From Alphaproteobacteria bacterium (GTDB lineage Bacteria; Pseudomonadota; Alphaproteobacteria; UBA9219), in NCBI GenBank assembly GCA_028690155.1, contig JAQVBU010000001.1:62001-126000 (forward strand): a stretch of 64,000 nt of DNA. Direction: 5' to 3'. Positions 1 to 9,965 of the stretch are shown in pieces. The notes under the pieces are model-generated. The model was not told the origin of the DNA and searched no databases. It saw only the letters and a program-made list of their open reading frames with translations. A program made the position numbers and the translations under genes. The stretch's first letter is position 1, and the number at the start of each line of letters is the position of its first letter.

Positions 1-2
1 AA

Positions 3-1430
3 GCAAGCGCGGTATCGCAAGATCTGGAAAGTTTCTCGAAAAACTCTTTCGACGAAATTCAGATTCTTTTGCGCAAGCGTTTTGGCGAAACGGCTTTTCG
101 GCGCTGGCTCGCGCCCATGGCCGGAACCTTCACACAAGATGAGAATAAAAGAAGCGCCATTACGCTTGTTCTTCCAACCCGTTTCATGCGCGATTGGGTC
201 GAAGCGCATTACGGCGAAGTTATTCGGGCCATCGTTCTGGCGCGCCATCCCGATGCGTCCTTGACGTTTGCCGTCGCCTCGCCTTTGGCTAAAGCCGCGC
301 AAACGAAAAACGCTATAGACGCGGCGGTCGTCACGCCGATTGCTCCGCTGAGCCCAATCACAACGCCGACAACGATGGCGTCGTCGGAAGCCTCGCCGCT
401 TCACGATGTTTCGGCCGATCTTGATCCGCGTTTTACGTTTGATAATTTTGTCGTCGGAAAACCGAACGAGCTTGCCTATGCGGCGGCGCGGCGCGTGGCC
501 GACACGGAAAACCCCGCCTTCAATCCGCTGTTCCTTTATGGTGGGGTTGGCTTGGGCAAAACGCATTTGATGCATGCGATCGCATGGCACATTCGCACGC
601 ACTATCCGCACCGGCGTGTGATTTACATGTCGGCGGAAAAGTTCATGTATCAATTCGTACGCGCGCTTCGTTTTAAGGACACCGTGTCCTTCAAGGATCA
701 GTTTCGCTCGGTCGACGTCCTGATGATCGATGACGTCCAGTTCATCGGCGGCAAAGACACGACACAAGAAGAGTTCTTTCACACATTCAACGCGCTGGTC
801 GACCGCAACCGCCAAGTCATCATCTCGGCCGATAAGTCGCCGCAGGATCTTGACCGCATGGAAGAACGGCTTCGCTCGCGCTTGGGGTGGGGGCTTGTCG
901 CCGATCTCCATCCCGTGACCTATGAACTTCGCTTGGGGATTCTCCACGCCAAGGCGGAAAAACTGGGGTGTCCGGTTCCGGACAAAGTGATGGAATTTTT
1001 GGCGCATAAAATCGCCTCGAACGTTCGCGAGCTTGAAGGCGCTTTGAACCGCATCGTCGCGCACGCGCAGCTTGTGGGCCGGACGATTTCCCTGGAAATG
1101 ACGCAGGATGTTTTATCCGATATGTTGCGCGCCTCGGAGCGCCGCATCACCATCGACGAAATTCAGAAAAAAGTTGCCGAACACTATAATGTCCGCGTGG
1201 CCGATATGCATTCGGCGCGCCGTTCGCGGGCCGTGGCGCGTCCGAGGCAAGTCGCGATGTATCTGGCCAAACAGCTGACGCCGCGCTCGTTGCCCGAAAT
1301 TGGGCGCAAATTCGGTGGACGCGATCACACGACCGTGATCCATGCCGTGCGTAAAATCGAGGAGCTTTCGGCCTATGACGCCGCGTTTCGCGAGGATGTC
1401 GAGCTTCTTCGCCGTCTTCTGCAAAGCTAA
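3..1430 (+). CDS. dnaA: Chromosomal replication initiator DnaA (5' partial)
   Basis: DnaA is the AAA+ ATPase that binds DnaA boxes and melts oriC. The frame is open from the first in-frame base of the window, so the true start lies upstream; the visible part (about 475 codons) starts inside domain I, whose helix ends in the ...FRRWLAP segment. Domain II is a short Ala/Pro/Thr-rich linker. Domain III has Walker A GVGLGKTH (about bp 547), Walker B VLMIDDVQF (about bp 718) and the arginine-containing RLRSRLGWG box. Domain IV carries the DnaA signature GGRDHTTVIHAV (about bp 1312), the DNA-binding helix. A TTG at 69 could look like a start but would cut into domain I. The predicted oriC is about 41 kb away at 42.4 kb, so dnaA and origin are not adjacent. 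Confidence 0.97.
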   Translation, partial: ASAVSQDLESFSKNSFDEIQILLRKRFGETAFRRWLAPMAGTFTQDENKRSAITLVLPTRFMRDWVEAHYGEVIRAIVLARHPDASLTFAVASPLAKAAQTKNAIDAAVVTPIAPLSPITTPTTMASSEASPLHDVSADLDPRFTFDNFVVGKPNELAYAAARRVADTENPAFNPLFLYGGVGLGKTHLMHAIAWHIRTHYPHRRVIYMSAEKFMYQFVRALRFKDTVSFKDQFRSVDVLMIDDVQFIGGKDTTQEEFFHTFNALVDRNRQVIISADKSPQDLDRMEERLRSRLGWGLVADLHPVTYELRLGILHAKAEKLGCPVPDKVMEFLAHKIASNVRELEGALNRIVAHAQLVGRTISLEMTQDVLSDMLRASERRITIDEIQKKVAEHYNVRVADMHSARRSRAVARPRQVAMYLAKQLTPRSLPEIGRKFGGRDHTTVIHAVRKIEELSAYDAAFREDVELLRRLLQS

Positions 1431-1722
1431 TCGGCTCAGCGCCCGGCTCGCGGATTCCGAACATTCCTAAAAGAAGGTTAAAAAAAATCCTTTTTCCCGA
1501 CCGACGCGGGTCGTGTAAGGAGAAAAAGGGGCGCGTCTCTCCTCGTCGGCCACAAAAACCTTATGGTTAATGCGGTTACAGCCCCTCCAGATCAAAAATA
1601 GTGGATTCTTGTTGGGGATTCCTGCTAAAAGAACAGGCTCATAATGAAAAACATTCAGTACACTTATTTAAATATAAACCTACTTTTAACTTTCGTGTGG
1701 TCAAACAATAAAATTTGAAAAG
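1431..1722. other. Intergenic region between dnaA and dotH-like gene
   Basis: This is a 292-base gap without a credible gene. The first half has normal GC; the second half (about 1600-1722) is AT-rich and is the likely promoter region of the secretion-gene trio. No perfect DnaA box (TTATNCACA) is seen, so I do not call this an origin. A CCTTTTT...AAAAAGG inverted repeat around 1491-1530 is too widely spaced and lacks a T tract, so no dnaA terminator is called. Confidence 0.5.
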
Positions 1723-2829
1723 ATGGATTCTTTACGCCGGGGTTTTTCGTTGTCTCATATGCCGCCTTTTCTCACATCCCGCTCAGGGCTTCGCGCCTTT
1801 CCTTTGGTTGTCGCGCTTGTCTTCTTTGCGCCCGGAACATCAACGGGGCTGGCCGCTCTGGAAGAAACGTCGTCCAGCGCCCTTCCTTCGATGGTTATTG
1901 AAGGAAAAAGCGGCAAGGACACCGCGCCGTTGTCGGAACTCGTCCTTTCGACGGACGCCGAAGCCTTAGCCCTTCAAGCCGAACAGGCTGCCCTTCAAGC
2001 ACAAAGCGACGCCGAGGCCGAACGGCAGAGGTTCGAGGAAGAACGGAAGGCCGCAGCCTTCAATCGCGCCGCGACCGGTCTTATTCCCCTGTCGCCGGAT
2101 CAAATCCGCGCTTTTATGAAACGTCTTCAGGACACGCAGGACGCTGCGCAAATGCCCTATGAAGGGCCGCCCAAGGGCCTGACGCGGGTTGGCACCATTT
2201 CTCTATCCCCCGGTGTCGAGCCGCCTCAAATTAATCTAAGCGCCGGATACGTCACAACAATCACCATGGTCGACGCTACCGGCGAACCCTGGCCGATCCT
2301 TGATGTCGGTGTCGGCGGCAATTTCGAAGTAACCCCGACCCAAGGAAGCGCCCATATCGTGCGCATTATGCCTCTCACTCGGACAGGAACGGGCGATTTA
2401 TCCATCCTTCTAAAAGACCTCCCCACCCCTGTGATCTTCCGCCTTGCCGCGGGCGGTCCCACGGTCGATCTTCGTTATGACGCCCGGATCGGACGGCATG
2501 GACCAAGCGCCAAGCCACAGATCATCAACCGTCCCCTTCTCGAGGCAGGCGACGAAACGTTGACACTCATTCTTGAAAACACCCCTCCCGCCAATGCCTC
2601 TCGCGTTAAAGTGTCGGGTCTTGATACTCGGACGAAAGCCTGGGCGATCGGCGATAAAATTTATGTCCGGACACCTCTGACGCTTCTTTCGCCCGCATGG
2701 AACGCCAGCATCGCCTCGGCCGACGGCACGACTGTTTATGAGATCGGCTCCGCCCCCGTCCTTTTGATGTCGGATAATGGAGCCCTCGTTCGCGCCCAAA
2801 TTTCGCAGGACATGACCTATGACGAATGA
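1723..2829 (+). CDS. DotH/IcmK-like type IVB secretion outer-membrane-complex protein
   Basis: 368 residues. DotH (IcmK; TraN in IncI plasmids) forms the outer-membrane ring of Dot/Icm type IVB secretion systems together with DotC and DotD. The sequence has a signal-peptide-like stretch (hydrophobic residues about 25-44), an Ala/Glu-rich coiled-coil segment (about 77-112), then the conserved family region with LSPGVEPPQI, GYVTTITMVDATG and EPWPI (about 165-195). Two starts are possible: ATG 1723 or ATG 1759, the latter giving a more usual signal peptide beginning MPPFL; neither has a strong Shine-Dalgarno. It overlaps the next gene by 11 bases, implying translational coupling. Together with the next two genes it follows the icmK-icmE-icmG order of Legionella. 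Identification is from motif memory and gene order, not a search. Confidence 0.85.
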   Translation: MDSLRRGFSLSHMPPFLTSRSGLRAFPLVVALVFFAPGTSTGLAALEETSSSALPSMVIEGKSGKDTAPLSELVLSTDAEALALQAEQAALQAQSDAEAERQRFEEERKAAAFNRAATGLIPLSPDQIRAFMKRLQDTQDAAQMPYEGPPKGLTRVGTISLSPGVEPPQINLSAGYVTTITMVDATGEPWPILDVGVGGNFEVTPTQGSAHIVRIMPLTRTGTGDLSILLKDLPTPVIFRLAAGGPTVDLRYDARIGRHGPSAKPQIINRPLLEAGDETLTLILENTPPANASRVKVSGLDTRTKAWAIGDKIYVRTPLTLLSPAWNASIASADGTTVYEIGSAPVLLMSDNGALVRAQISQDMTYDE

Positions 2830-4324
2830 TTTTGAAAACAACGACGATTTCGTCGAACCCGAAATCGGCGCCCCAAACGAACCGAGAAACAAGCCATCGG
2901 CCATGGGAAATCTGGCTGAAGCGTGGCGGACGAAGCCTGTCTTCAAGCTTGTCATTCTGATTGCCGGCGTCTTTGCGATTGGCGCCTCGGCGCTTAACTT
3001 TTTCGGCGGCAACAAAACGCCTACGGAAACGGCCCATCTTGCCGCCCCTCCTGCCCTTAAAGAAGCGCCAGGAGGCGTCGTTTCCCCCTACATGCGCCAA
3101 CAAACGGAATTGGCGAACGCCGAGCGCGCCAAAAAGGCTTTGGAAAGCGGGGGGAGCGCCATTCCGACGCCTGTCGGGCAAACACAAAACGGTCCGGCGT
3201 CTTTCGATATGCAGGACGACCGCGGAAGCGCGGCCTTGCGAGAGCTTCGCGCGGAAACTGAGCTTTTAAAAAGACAAATCAAAATCCAGCAGCAGCAGCA
3301 AGAACAAAAGAAGACTCAGAAAAGCATTGTTTCGCAACAAGAACTGGTCCAACAGCGCCAAATTCAGGAACAGCAGGATAACTCACTCGCCGAAGCCATG
3401 CAGCGGCAAATGCAGCAGCTTTTGACGAGCTGGGCTCCTATGGGGATAAAAAACGTCGCCGTTGTGGGGCAAGGCCTATGGGGGGGAGCCATGCCCTCTG
3501 GAGACGCCGCGGGCATCCCGGCAGGAACATCGGCCGGGTCGTTTCAATCGGCCTTTTCCGACAGAAAAAAAAGGAAGGCGTTTATCAAAGCCGGGACCGT
3601 CAACTACGCTCAGTTGTTAACGGAAGCAAATTCCGACGTTCCAGGGCCGATTTTGGCTCAGATTGTCTCTGGCCCCTTGACTGGCGCTCGCGCGGTCGGA
3701 TCGTTCCAAGTTTCTGATGGATATGAAAAATATATCGTTATGCGCTTTTCTCTCGCCAACAAAAATGGCCGCGATTACTCTATTGACGCGATCGCTCTGG
3801 ACCCCGATACCACGCTTGGCGGCATGGCGACCGAAGTTGACGAAAGGTATTTTACGCGCGTCATTCTTCCCGCAGCGGCCGGGTTCCTGCAAGGCATGGG
3901 TGAAGCCATGTCCGAGGGCGGCTCGTCGATCACCTCGAGTGGCGATGTTTCGATTACAACCCAGTCCAGCCAAGGCTCAAAAGAGGGCATTTACAGAGGG
4001 TTAAGCCGTGGAGCCCAAACCATGAGCCAGTTCTTCCAGCAACGCGCCAACGTCACAAAACCCCTCGTTCGCGTCGACGCCGGAACGCCGTTCGGCCTTT
4101 TCTTTGTCTCTTCCGTTTTTGACGGATCAACGAACGCTCTGGGCGAAGAAACGGTCCCCTCGACTTCAGAGGAAAACCCATCTAAAGTGACCACGTCAGG
4201 GGCTGTTTCCGTAACGAAGTCCGACGATAAATCTGTTGATTGGAACACAACGGTGCCGTATCCCAACTATGCGGGGTCTGGGTCCGGTACGGCGACGAAA
4301 ACGTCGCCCTACAGGTCCAAATAG
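2819..4324 (+). CDS. DotG/IcmE-like (VirB10/TrbI-type) type IVB secretion protein
   Basis: 501 residues. DotG (IcmE) spans the envelope as the central channel component of type IVB systems; its C-terminal domain is VirB10-like. Visible order: acidic cytoplasmic N-terminus, one membrane segment (about residues 41-62), a Gln-rich coiled coil (about 140-195), then the conserved C-terminal domain with PGPILAQI, LTGARAVGSF, IDAIALDPDT and RVILPAAAGFLQG. The Legionella homologue is roughly twice as long because of a long repeat region; here the region between membrane helix and C-terminal domain is short and holds only the Gln-rich coil. It overlaps the DotH-like gene upstream by 11 bases and is followed after 54 bases by the DotF-like gene. 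Confidence 0.86.
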   Translation: MTNDFENNDDFVEPEIGAPNEPRNKPSAMGNLAEAWRTKPVFKLVILIAGVFAIGASALNFFGGNKTPTETAHLAAPPALKEAPGGVVSPYMRQQTELANAERAKKALESGGSAIPTPVGQTQNGPASFDMQDDRGSAALRELRAETELLKRQIKIQQQQQEQKKTQKSIVSQQELVQQRQIQEQQDNSLAEAMQRQMQQLLTSWAPMGIKNVAVVGQGLWGGAMPSGDAAGIPAGTSAGSFQSAFSDRKKRKAFIKAGTVNYAQLLTEANSDVPGPILAQIVSGPLTGARAVGSFQVSDGYEKYIVMRFSLANKNGRDYSIDAIALDPDTTLGGMATEVDERYFTRVILPAAAGFLQGMGEAMSEGGSSITSSGDVSITTQSSQGSKEGIYRGLSRGAQTMSQFFQQRANVTKPLVRVDAGTPFGLFFVSSVFDGSTNALGEETVPSTSEENPSKVTTSGAVSVTKSDDKSVDWNTTVPYPNYAGSGSGTATKTSPYRSK

Positions 4325-4378
4325 TCGCCCGCTTCGTTCGAGAGCGCCCCCGCTCAAAAAACCGCAAGGAGTTCATGG

Positions 4379-5656
4379 ATGACCGATAAGCTTGACTCTG
4401 ATCCTAATGATCAAGATGTGAAGGAGACGTTTGATCCGACGCTTGAGCAAGAGGAAGCTACGGACGTCACCGAGGCGCCTTCGGACTACGAATTTTCGGA
4501 CGACCCGTTAGACGACTCCTTGGGCGAAGATTTTTCCGATCCGTTAGAACAAGCTTCTGGAGGCTCTTTAGAAGGAGAAACGGATCAGGAAACGTCGGTC
4601 GAGCCCCCCGCGCGCCGGTCGCCCGTTGTCCCCCTCCTTGCCGCGGCAGGAGGCATTCTTTTGCTTGGCGGCCTTGGTTGGTGGCAGTTTGGAGGAAGCA
4701 GTACACCGTCCATTCCCATGCCGCCCGCGTCTGTTCCTCAGGTGCGTCCGGTCGCGCAGATTCCTGTTCCACCGCCGCAAGCCGTGGTGCCCGCCGCCCC
4801 TGTCGAGAAAAAAGCGCTTCCTCCCGTCACAACGGCAAGCGAAGAACCGGCCCTTCAGGAAACCTCGCCTTCGCTGGCTGGCACCGTAGCCTTGCCGGAA
4901 GCACAGCCCGATACCGCGGACAGCATTGCCGTCTCGGAAAGCGCGATTGAGCCGACGGATGTTGCTCAAATGGAGCCCCCGATCCTCGCCCCCCAAAAAG
5001 AAGGGGCCCCTCAAATCGCGCCTGAACCTGTCGCCGAAAAGCCGTCCCCGGTCCTTGCGCCCAGAGAGGACTCCTCGCTCAAAACGGACGGCCCTGCCCA
5101 ACAGGACGCTTTTGCTTCGGATAATACGCAGATTGACGCTCTTTCTGCCCGCATTGATGCGCTTCAGCACAATCTTGAGGCCATGACACAAAAAATCGAC
5201 CGTTTGACGGAAACGGTTGCCGACCTTCCCAAAACCGACGGTGCGGAGACCCCTTCCCCTGTGCTTACGGCACGGCTCGATGCCATGGACAAAAAGATCC
5301 AAGCAATGGGCGCGGAAAAGGCGGAAAAGAAAGAAGTAACGCCCGCTGTGACGACCCCCCAAAAAACCGCAACAGTTAAGAAAAAAACGGTGTCCACCAA
5401 AAAGGGGTCTGTGGCCAAGAAAAAACCCTCGAAAAAGGTTGCCAGCGCGCCAAAAGAAGCCAAGCCAACGCCCCAAAAAACGTGGGTTTTGCGCGCGGCC
5501 TCGCCGACCAATGCTTGGGTTTCCGAAACAGCCTCATCCCATGACTTCAAGGAGCTTCATGTCGGCGATACGCTTGAAGGCATCGGAAAAGTCACGGCGA
5601 TTGAAACCCGAGACGGACACTGGGTCGTTCAGGGAACAAAAGGCCTTATCCGTTAA
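4379..5656 (+). CDS. DotF/IcmG-like type IVB secretion inner-membrane protein
   Basis: 425 residues. DotF (IcmG) is an inner-membrane accessory protein of Dot/Icm systems that associates with the core complex. A strongly acidic N-terminal 80 residues precede one membrane segment (about 82-104). Then come a Pro/Ala/Glu-rich linker, a heptad-like coiled coil (about 250-285), a Lys/Thr-rich basic stretch (about 310-365), and a compact C-terminal domain with AWVSETASS...VGDTLEGIGKV...GLIR, resembling the small beta domain at the end of IcmG/TraP-type proteins. An AAGGAG ribosome site (4366-4371) fits the ATG at 4379; an ATG four bases earlier (4375) reads into a stop after four codons. Family membership rests mainly on topology and the icmK-icmE-icmG order; sequence support is weaker than for its two neighbours. 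Confidence 0.65.
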   Translation: MTDKLDSDPNDQDVKETFDPTLEQEEATDVTEAPSDYEFSDDPLDDSLGEDFSDPLEQASGGSLEGETDQETSVEPPARRSPVVPLLAAAGGILLLGGLGWWQFGGSSTPSIPMPPASVPQVRPVAQIPVPPPQAVVPAAPVEKKALPPVTTASEEPALQETSPSLAGTVALPEAQPDTADSIAVSESAIEPTDVAQMEPPILAPQKEGAPQIAPEPVAEKPSPVLAPREDSSLKTDGPAQQDAFASDNTQIDALSARIDALQHNLEAMTQKIDRLTETVADLPKTDGAETPSPVLTARLDAMDKKIQAMGAEKAEKKEVTPAVTTPQKTATVKKKTVSTKKGSVAKKKPSKKVASAPKEAKPTPQKTWVLRAASPTNAWVSETASSHDFKELHVGDTLEGIGKVTAIETRDGHWVVQGTKGLIR

Positions 5657-5823
5657 CGTGTTGTCCTGCCTTGCGTGGAGCACAATGAGCCCTTCTTTCT
5701 AGAAAAAGGGGAAAAAGGGCTAAAAAAGGCCGCAATCCCTTGCATTTTTAGCATGAAGACGCCATGTAGATAGGCATGTTGCGGTCGAATCCGCCCCTTT
5801 TTGTTTTTCCTGTGTTCCCTGAA

Positions 5824-8556
5824 ATGCTTCTTTCCCTCGTGCGGCGGCTGCTTGGTTCTCATAACGATCGCGTTTTGCGTGCGCAAGATCCGATTATAGA
5901 GAAAATCAACGCGTTAGAGCCAGCCTTCCAAAATCTTTCCGACGACGCTTTGCGGGCCAAAACCCAAGAATTTCGCAATCGGCTGAAGAAGGGGGAAGCG
6001 CTCGACGCCCTTCTGCCCGAAGCGTTTGCAACCGTCCGAGAAGCCTCTTGGCGCGTGCTGGGGTTAAGACCCTTTGACGTTCAGCTTCGCGGCGGCATTG
6101 TCCTCCATCAGGGCAAAATCGCCGAGATGCGCACCGGCGAAGGAAAGACCTTGGTGGCCGTGTTGCCCAGTTATCTGAACGCCCTGTCTGGTAAAGGCGT
6201 CCATATTGTGACCGTCAACGACTATCTGGCCCAACGCGACAGCGAATGGATGGGTCGAATCCATAACTTTCTTGGGCTTTCGGTGGGCTGCATCGTCCAC
6301 GGGCTCGACGACGCGCAGCGCCAAGCCGCGTATGCCGCCGACATCACCTACGGCACAAACAACGAGTTCGGGTTCGACTATTTGCGCGACAACATGAAGT
6401 TCGAAGCCGCCGATCTGGTGCAAAGGCCGTTCAACTTCGCCATCGTTGACGAGGTGGACAGCATTCTGATCGACGAAGCGCGGACGCCCTTGATTATTTC
6501 GGGCCCGGCCGAAGATTCGTCCGAGCTTTACACGCGCGTGGACGCTCTTATTCCAGCGTTGGTTCCCGACGATTACGAAAAGGACGAAAAAAGCAAAACC
6601 GTCACGCTGACCGAAATCGGAAACGAACATATTGAGAAGCTTTTGGGCGAAGCCGGTTTGCTGGCACCCAACACGACGACGGGGGGTCTCTATGACCCGG
6701 CCAACATCACCATCGTGCACCACGTCAACCAAGCCCTTCGTGCGCACAAGATGTTTGCGCGCGACGTGGACTATATCGTCAAAAACGACAAGGTCATCAT
6801 CATCGACGAGTTTACCGGCCGCATGATGGAAGGCCGCCGGTTCTCGGAAGGCCTGCATCAAGCGCTTGAAGCCAAGGAATGCGTCACGATCCAACGCGAA
6901 AACCAAACGTTGGCCAGCATCACGTTCCAGAATTATTTCCGGCTTTATCCCAAGCTGTCGGGCATGACGGGCACGGCCCTGACCGAAGCGGCTGAGTTCG
7001 CCGAGATTTACAATCTGGACGTCATTGAAATTCCGACCAACGTTGCTGTGTGTCGCGACGATATGAATGACGAAGTTTACGGCACGCTGAAAGAAAAGAA
7101 CGACGCCATCCTCGCGTTGATCGAAGACTGCCGAAAACGGGGACAGCCGGCGCTGGTCGGCACCGTCTCGATTGAAAAATCCGAAGCGCTGTCGGCGATG
7201 CTGAAGAAAAAAGGTGTTCCGCACAATGTCCTGAATGCGCGTTTTCACGATCAGGAAGCCGCCATCATCGCCCAAGCCGGTCGCCCCGGCGCCGTCACGA
7301 TTGCGACGAATATGGCCGGGCGAGGAACCGATATCCAATTGGGCGGTAATTTTGAGGCGCGTTTGGCCGAGCTTTGCGCCAAGGGGGAACCCGACGAAAA
7401 AGCCGTGGCCGCGCTGCGCAAGGAAGTCGAGGAGGCCCGCGCCGCCGCCCGCGCCGCCGGCGGCCTTTTCGTGATTGGAACGGAGCGCCATGAATCCCGT
7501 CGCATCGACAATCAGCTGCGCGGCCGATCGGGCCGTCAAGGCGATCCGGGCGCTTCCAAGTTTTTCCTGTCGCTTGAAGACGATTTGATGCGGATTTTCG
7601 GCACGCATAACCAAACTCAGGCCATTTTGGCCAAGCTGGGCTTGCGGGACGGCGAAAAAATCGCGCATCCGTGGATCACCGCGGCCCTGGCCAAGGCGCA
7701 GCAGAAAGTCGAAGCCCGCAACTTCGATATTCGCAAAAATCTTTTGAAGTTTGACAACATCATGAACGACCAGCGCAAGGTCGTCTATGAACAGCGTCGC
7801 GACATCATGGCTACCGACGATCTGTCGGAAGCCATTCGGGATCTCCGCAATGAGGTTATTCACGACCGCGTCGTTCAAGCCATCCCGCCCCATACGTACC
7901 CCGAGCAGTGGGACATCGCGGGGCTGCGCGAAAGCCTGAAAGACCTTTTGTCCCTCGATTTGCCCCTCGACGAATGGGCGGCGCAAGACGGCGTGACCGA
8001 GGTCGAAATCGAGGAACGAATCAAGAAGTCGGTTGAAGAAAAGATCAAGGAAAAGCTGGCCGTTGTTGATGAAGACGCCATGCGCCGCGCCGAAAAGGCC
8101 GCGCTTTTGGGCACGCTGGATCAGGAATGGAAAGACCATCTTTTGGCGTTGGATCAGCTTCGCCAAGGCATCCATCTGCGCGGATACGGTCAACGCGATC
8201 CGTTGAACGAATACAGTCGCGAAGCGTTCGGCTTGTTTCAATTGATGTTGGCCTCGATCCGCGACAACGTGACGAAAGCGCTGATGCAGGCCGGCATGAA
8301 TCTTCCCTCAATGGAAGAAATCCTGGAGCGGCAACGCGCCGCGGCGTTGACGGAGCTGAGCGGCGAAGAAGCCGAAGCGTTCGGACAACTCCAAGCCGCT
8401 CAGGGCGACTCTGTGCCGCGCCATAGCGTTATGCCCATCCAGCATGCCGCGTTTGATCCGAAAAATCCGGACACGTGGAGCACCACGCCGCGGAATGCGC
8501 CCTGCCCTTGTGGCTCCGGCAAAAAGTATAAACACTGCCACGGGGCGGTTCATTAG
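5824..8556 (+). CDS. secA: Protein translocase ATPase SecA
   Basis: 910 residues from ATG 5824. SecA drives post-translational export through SecYEG. It shows Walker A RTGEGKTL, the DEAD-type motif [15 protein letters not shown], the nucleotide-binding [14 protein letters not shown] motif, [10 protein letters not shown], the helical wing/scaffold, and a C-terminal zinc-binding [13 protein letters not shown] tail used to bind SecB or lipid. An in-frame ATG at 5776 would add 16 residues, but family members begin like the [16 protein letters not shown] found at 5824, so that start is chosen. No clear Shine-Dalgarno precedes either. It lies alone between the type IVB genes and the phosphohexomutase. 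Confidence 0.98.
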   Translation: MLLSLVRRLLGSHNDRVLRAQDPIIEKINALEPAFQNLSDDALRAKTQEFRNRLKKGEALDALLPEAFATVREASWRVLGLRPFDVQLRGGIVLHQGKIAEMRTGEGKTLVAVLPSYLNALSGKGVHIVTVNDYLAQRDSEWMGRIHNFLGLSVGCIVHGLDDAQRQAAYAADITYGTNNEFGFDYLRDNMKFEAADLVQRPFNFAIVDEVDSILIDEARTPLIISGPAEDSSELYTRVDALIPALVPDDYEKDEKSKTVTLTEIGNEHIEKLLGEAGLLAPNTTTGGLYDPANITIVHHVNQALRAHKMFARDVDYIVKNDKVIIIDEFTGRMMEGRRFSEGLHQALEAKECVTIQRENQTLASITFQNYFRLYPKLSGMTGTALTEAAEFAEIYNLDVIEIPTNVAVCRDDMNDEVYGTLKEKNDAILALIEDCRKRGQPALVGTVSIEKSEALSAMLKKKGVPHNVLNARFHDQEAAIIAQAGRPGAVTIATNMAGRGTDIQLGGNFEARLAELCAKGEPDEKAVAALRKEVEEARAAARAAGGLFVIGTERHESRRIDNQLRGRSGRQGDPGASKFFLSLEDDLMRIFGTHNQTQAILAKLGLRDGEKIAHPWITAALAKAQQKVEARNFDIRKNLLKFDNIMNDQRKVVYEQRRDIMATDDLSEAIRDLRNEVIHDRVVQAIPPHTYPEQWDIAGLRESLKDLLSLDLPLDEWAAQDGVTEVEIEERIKKSVEEKIKEKLAVVDEDAMRRAEKAALLGTLDQEWKDHLLALDQLRQGIHLRGYGQRDPLNEYSREAFGLFQLMLASIRDNVTKALMQAGMNLPSMEEILERQRAAALTELSGEEAEAFGQLQAAQGDSVPRHSVMPIQHAAFDPKNPDTWSTTPRNAPCPCGSGKKYKHCHGAVH

Positions 8557-8579
8557 CCCTTCTGAGAAAGGCTCGCATC

Positions 8580-9965
8580 ATGGGTTTCTTCGACCCCACG
8601 ATCATTCGTGAATATGACATTCGCGGTACCGTTGGCCAAACGTTGCGCGAGAACGACGCCCTTCTTCTTGGCAAAGCGTTCGGCACAAAAATTCTTCGGG
8701 CGCAGGGGACCTCGGTCGTTGTCGGCTATGACGGACGGTCACATTCCCCCATGCTCGAAGCGGCTTTGATCGAGGGGCTTCTGTCCACGGGCGTTCGTAT
8801 CGAGCGCGTCGGCCTGTGCCCCACGCCCATGCTTTATTTCGCGGTGGAGCGCCAAAACGCCGATGCCGGAATCATGATCACGGGCTCGCACAACCCGCCC
8901 GATCAAAACGGCTTCAAGATGCTGCTGTCCAAAAGGCTTCCGGGCGGCGGTCCCGTTTACGGCGCGGCAATCAAGGATCTGGCGGCCACGGTTGCGGCGA
9001 AGGATTTTGTTTCGGGACAGGGGTGCGTCTCGGATATCGCTTTGCTCGGGCTTTATACCGACCGTCTATGCAATGACGCTGCGGGGATCAAACCGATGAA
9101 CGTCGTTTGGGATTGCGGAAACGGCGTCGGCGGCGTTGTGGTGCCGGAGCTTGTTAAAAAGCTTCCCGGGAAGCATACCGTTCTTTTTGCCGACGTGGAT
9201 GGAGCGTTTCCCAACCATCATCCCGATCCGACGGAGCCCGAAAATCTCGCCGCCCTGAAAAAAGCCGTTGCTCAAACAGGGGCCGATCTGGGAATCGCTT
9301 TTGACGGCGACGCGGATCGCATCGGCGCTGTCGATGCGCAAGGACGCGTTGTCGCCGGCGATCAGCTTCTAGCCCTTTATGCGTACGATGTTTTAAAAAA
9401 CCACCCTGGCGCGACGATCATCGCCGACGTTAAAGCCTCGCAAGTCCTTTTCGACACCGTGGCCGCGCTTGGCGGCACGCCGCTGATGGCAAAGACGGGA
9501 CATTCCTTGATTAAGGCCAAGATGGCTGAAACCGGCGCGCCGCTTGCCGGAGAAATGAGCGGGCACATGTTCTTCGCCGACACGTATTACGGATTCGACG
9601 ACGCTCTTTACGCCGCGGTAAGGCTTCTGAGGTTTCTAAGCACCTCGGGAAAATCGCTTGGCGAATGGCGGGACAGCCTTCCCCAAACGCTCAACACGCC
9701 CGAATTACGTATTGAGGCAGACGAAACGCGGAAATTTGCCGTTATAGACGAGGTCAAAGACCGCCTGAAAACCATCGGCGCCGACGTCAACGAAACCGAC
9801 GGCGTTCGCGTTCAAACGGCGGATGGGTGGTGGCTTCTGCGCGCCTCGAACACACAGGCCGTGCTTGTCGCGCGCGCCGAATCGAAAAGCGAAGAAGGCT
9901 TGGCCCGGCTTAAGCGCTCTCTTGCCGATCAGTTGCGCGCCTCGGGTGTGTCATGGACGATCTAA
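8580..9965 (+). CDS. Phosphomannomutase/phosphoglucomutase (AlgC type)
   Basis: 461 residues. Alpha-D-phosphohexomutases interconvert hexose 6-phosphate and 1-phosphate, supplying sugar nucleotides for LPS, capsule or glycans. Seen: N-terminal REYDIRG; the phosphoserine loop TGSHNPPDQNG (about residues 100-110); the metal-binding loop DGDADRIG (about 242-249); the sugar-binding loop GEMSGHMFF (about 322-330); and a C-terminal phosphate-binding domain with RASNTQA. A GAAAGG ribosome site precedes ATG 8580. Its last 13 bases overlap the start of queA, so the two are probably cotranscribed. Substrate preference (mannose versus glucose) cannot be read from the sequence. Confidence 0.93.
   Translation: MGFFDPTIIREYDIRGTVGQTLRENDALLLGKAFGTKILRAQGTSVVVGYDGRSHSPMLEAALIEGLLSTGVRIERVGLCPTPMLYFAVERQNADAGIMITGSHNPPDQNGFKMLLSKRLPGGGPVYGAAIKDLAATVAAKDFVSGQGCVSDIALLGLYTDRLCNDAAGIKPMNVVWDCGNGVGGVVVPELVKKLPGKHTVLFADVDGAFPNHHPDPTEPENLAALKKAVAQTGADLGIAFDGDADRIGAVDAQGRVVAGDQLLALYAYDVLKNHPGATIIADVKASQVLFDTVAALGGTPLMAKTGHSLIKAKMAETGAPLAGEMSGHMFFADTYYGFDDALYAAVRLLRFLSTSGKSLGEWRDSLPQTLNTPELRIEADETRKFAVIDEVKDRLKTIGADVNETDGVRVQTADGWWLLRASNTQAVLVARAESKSEEGLARLKRSLADQLRASGVSWTI

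Noticed and set aside
1431..1722. Possible origin beside dnaA
   Set aside because: No perfect DnaA box was found there, whereas 42272-42919 has three plus a CtrA box and the expected flanking genes.
5688..5721. AGCCCTT / AAGGGCT inverted repeat after the dotF-like gene
   Set aside because: The 20-base loop and absence of a T tract on either strand make a rho-independent terminator unlikely.
6064..8241. Long 725-codon open frame on the minus strand
   Set aside because: It is the complementary shadow of secA, has no family features, and reflects codon bias in a GC-rich gene.
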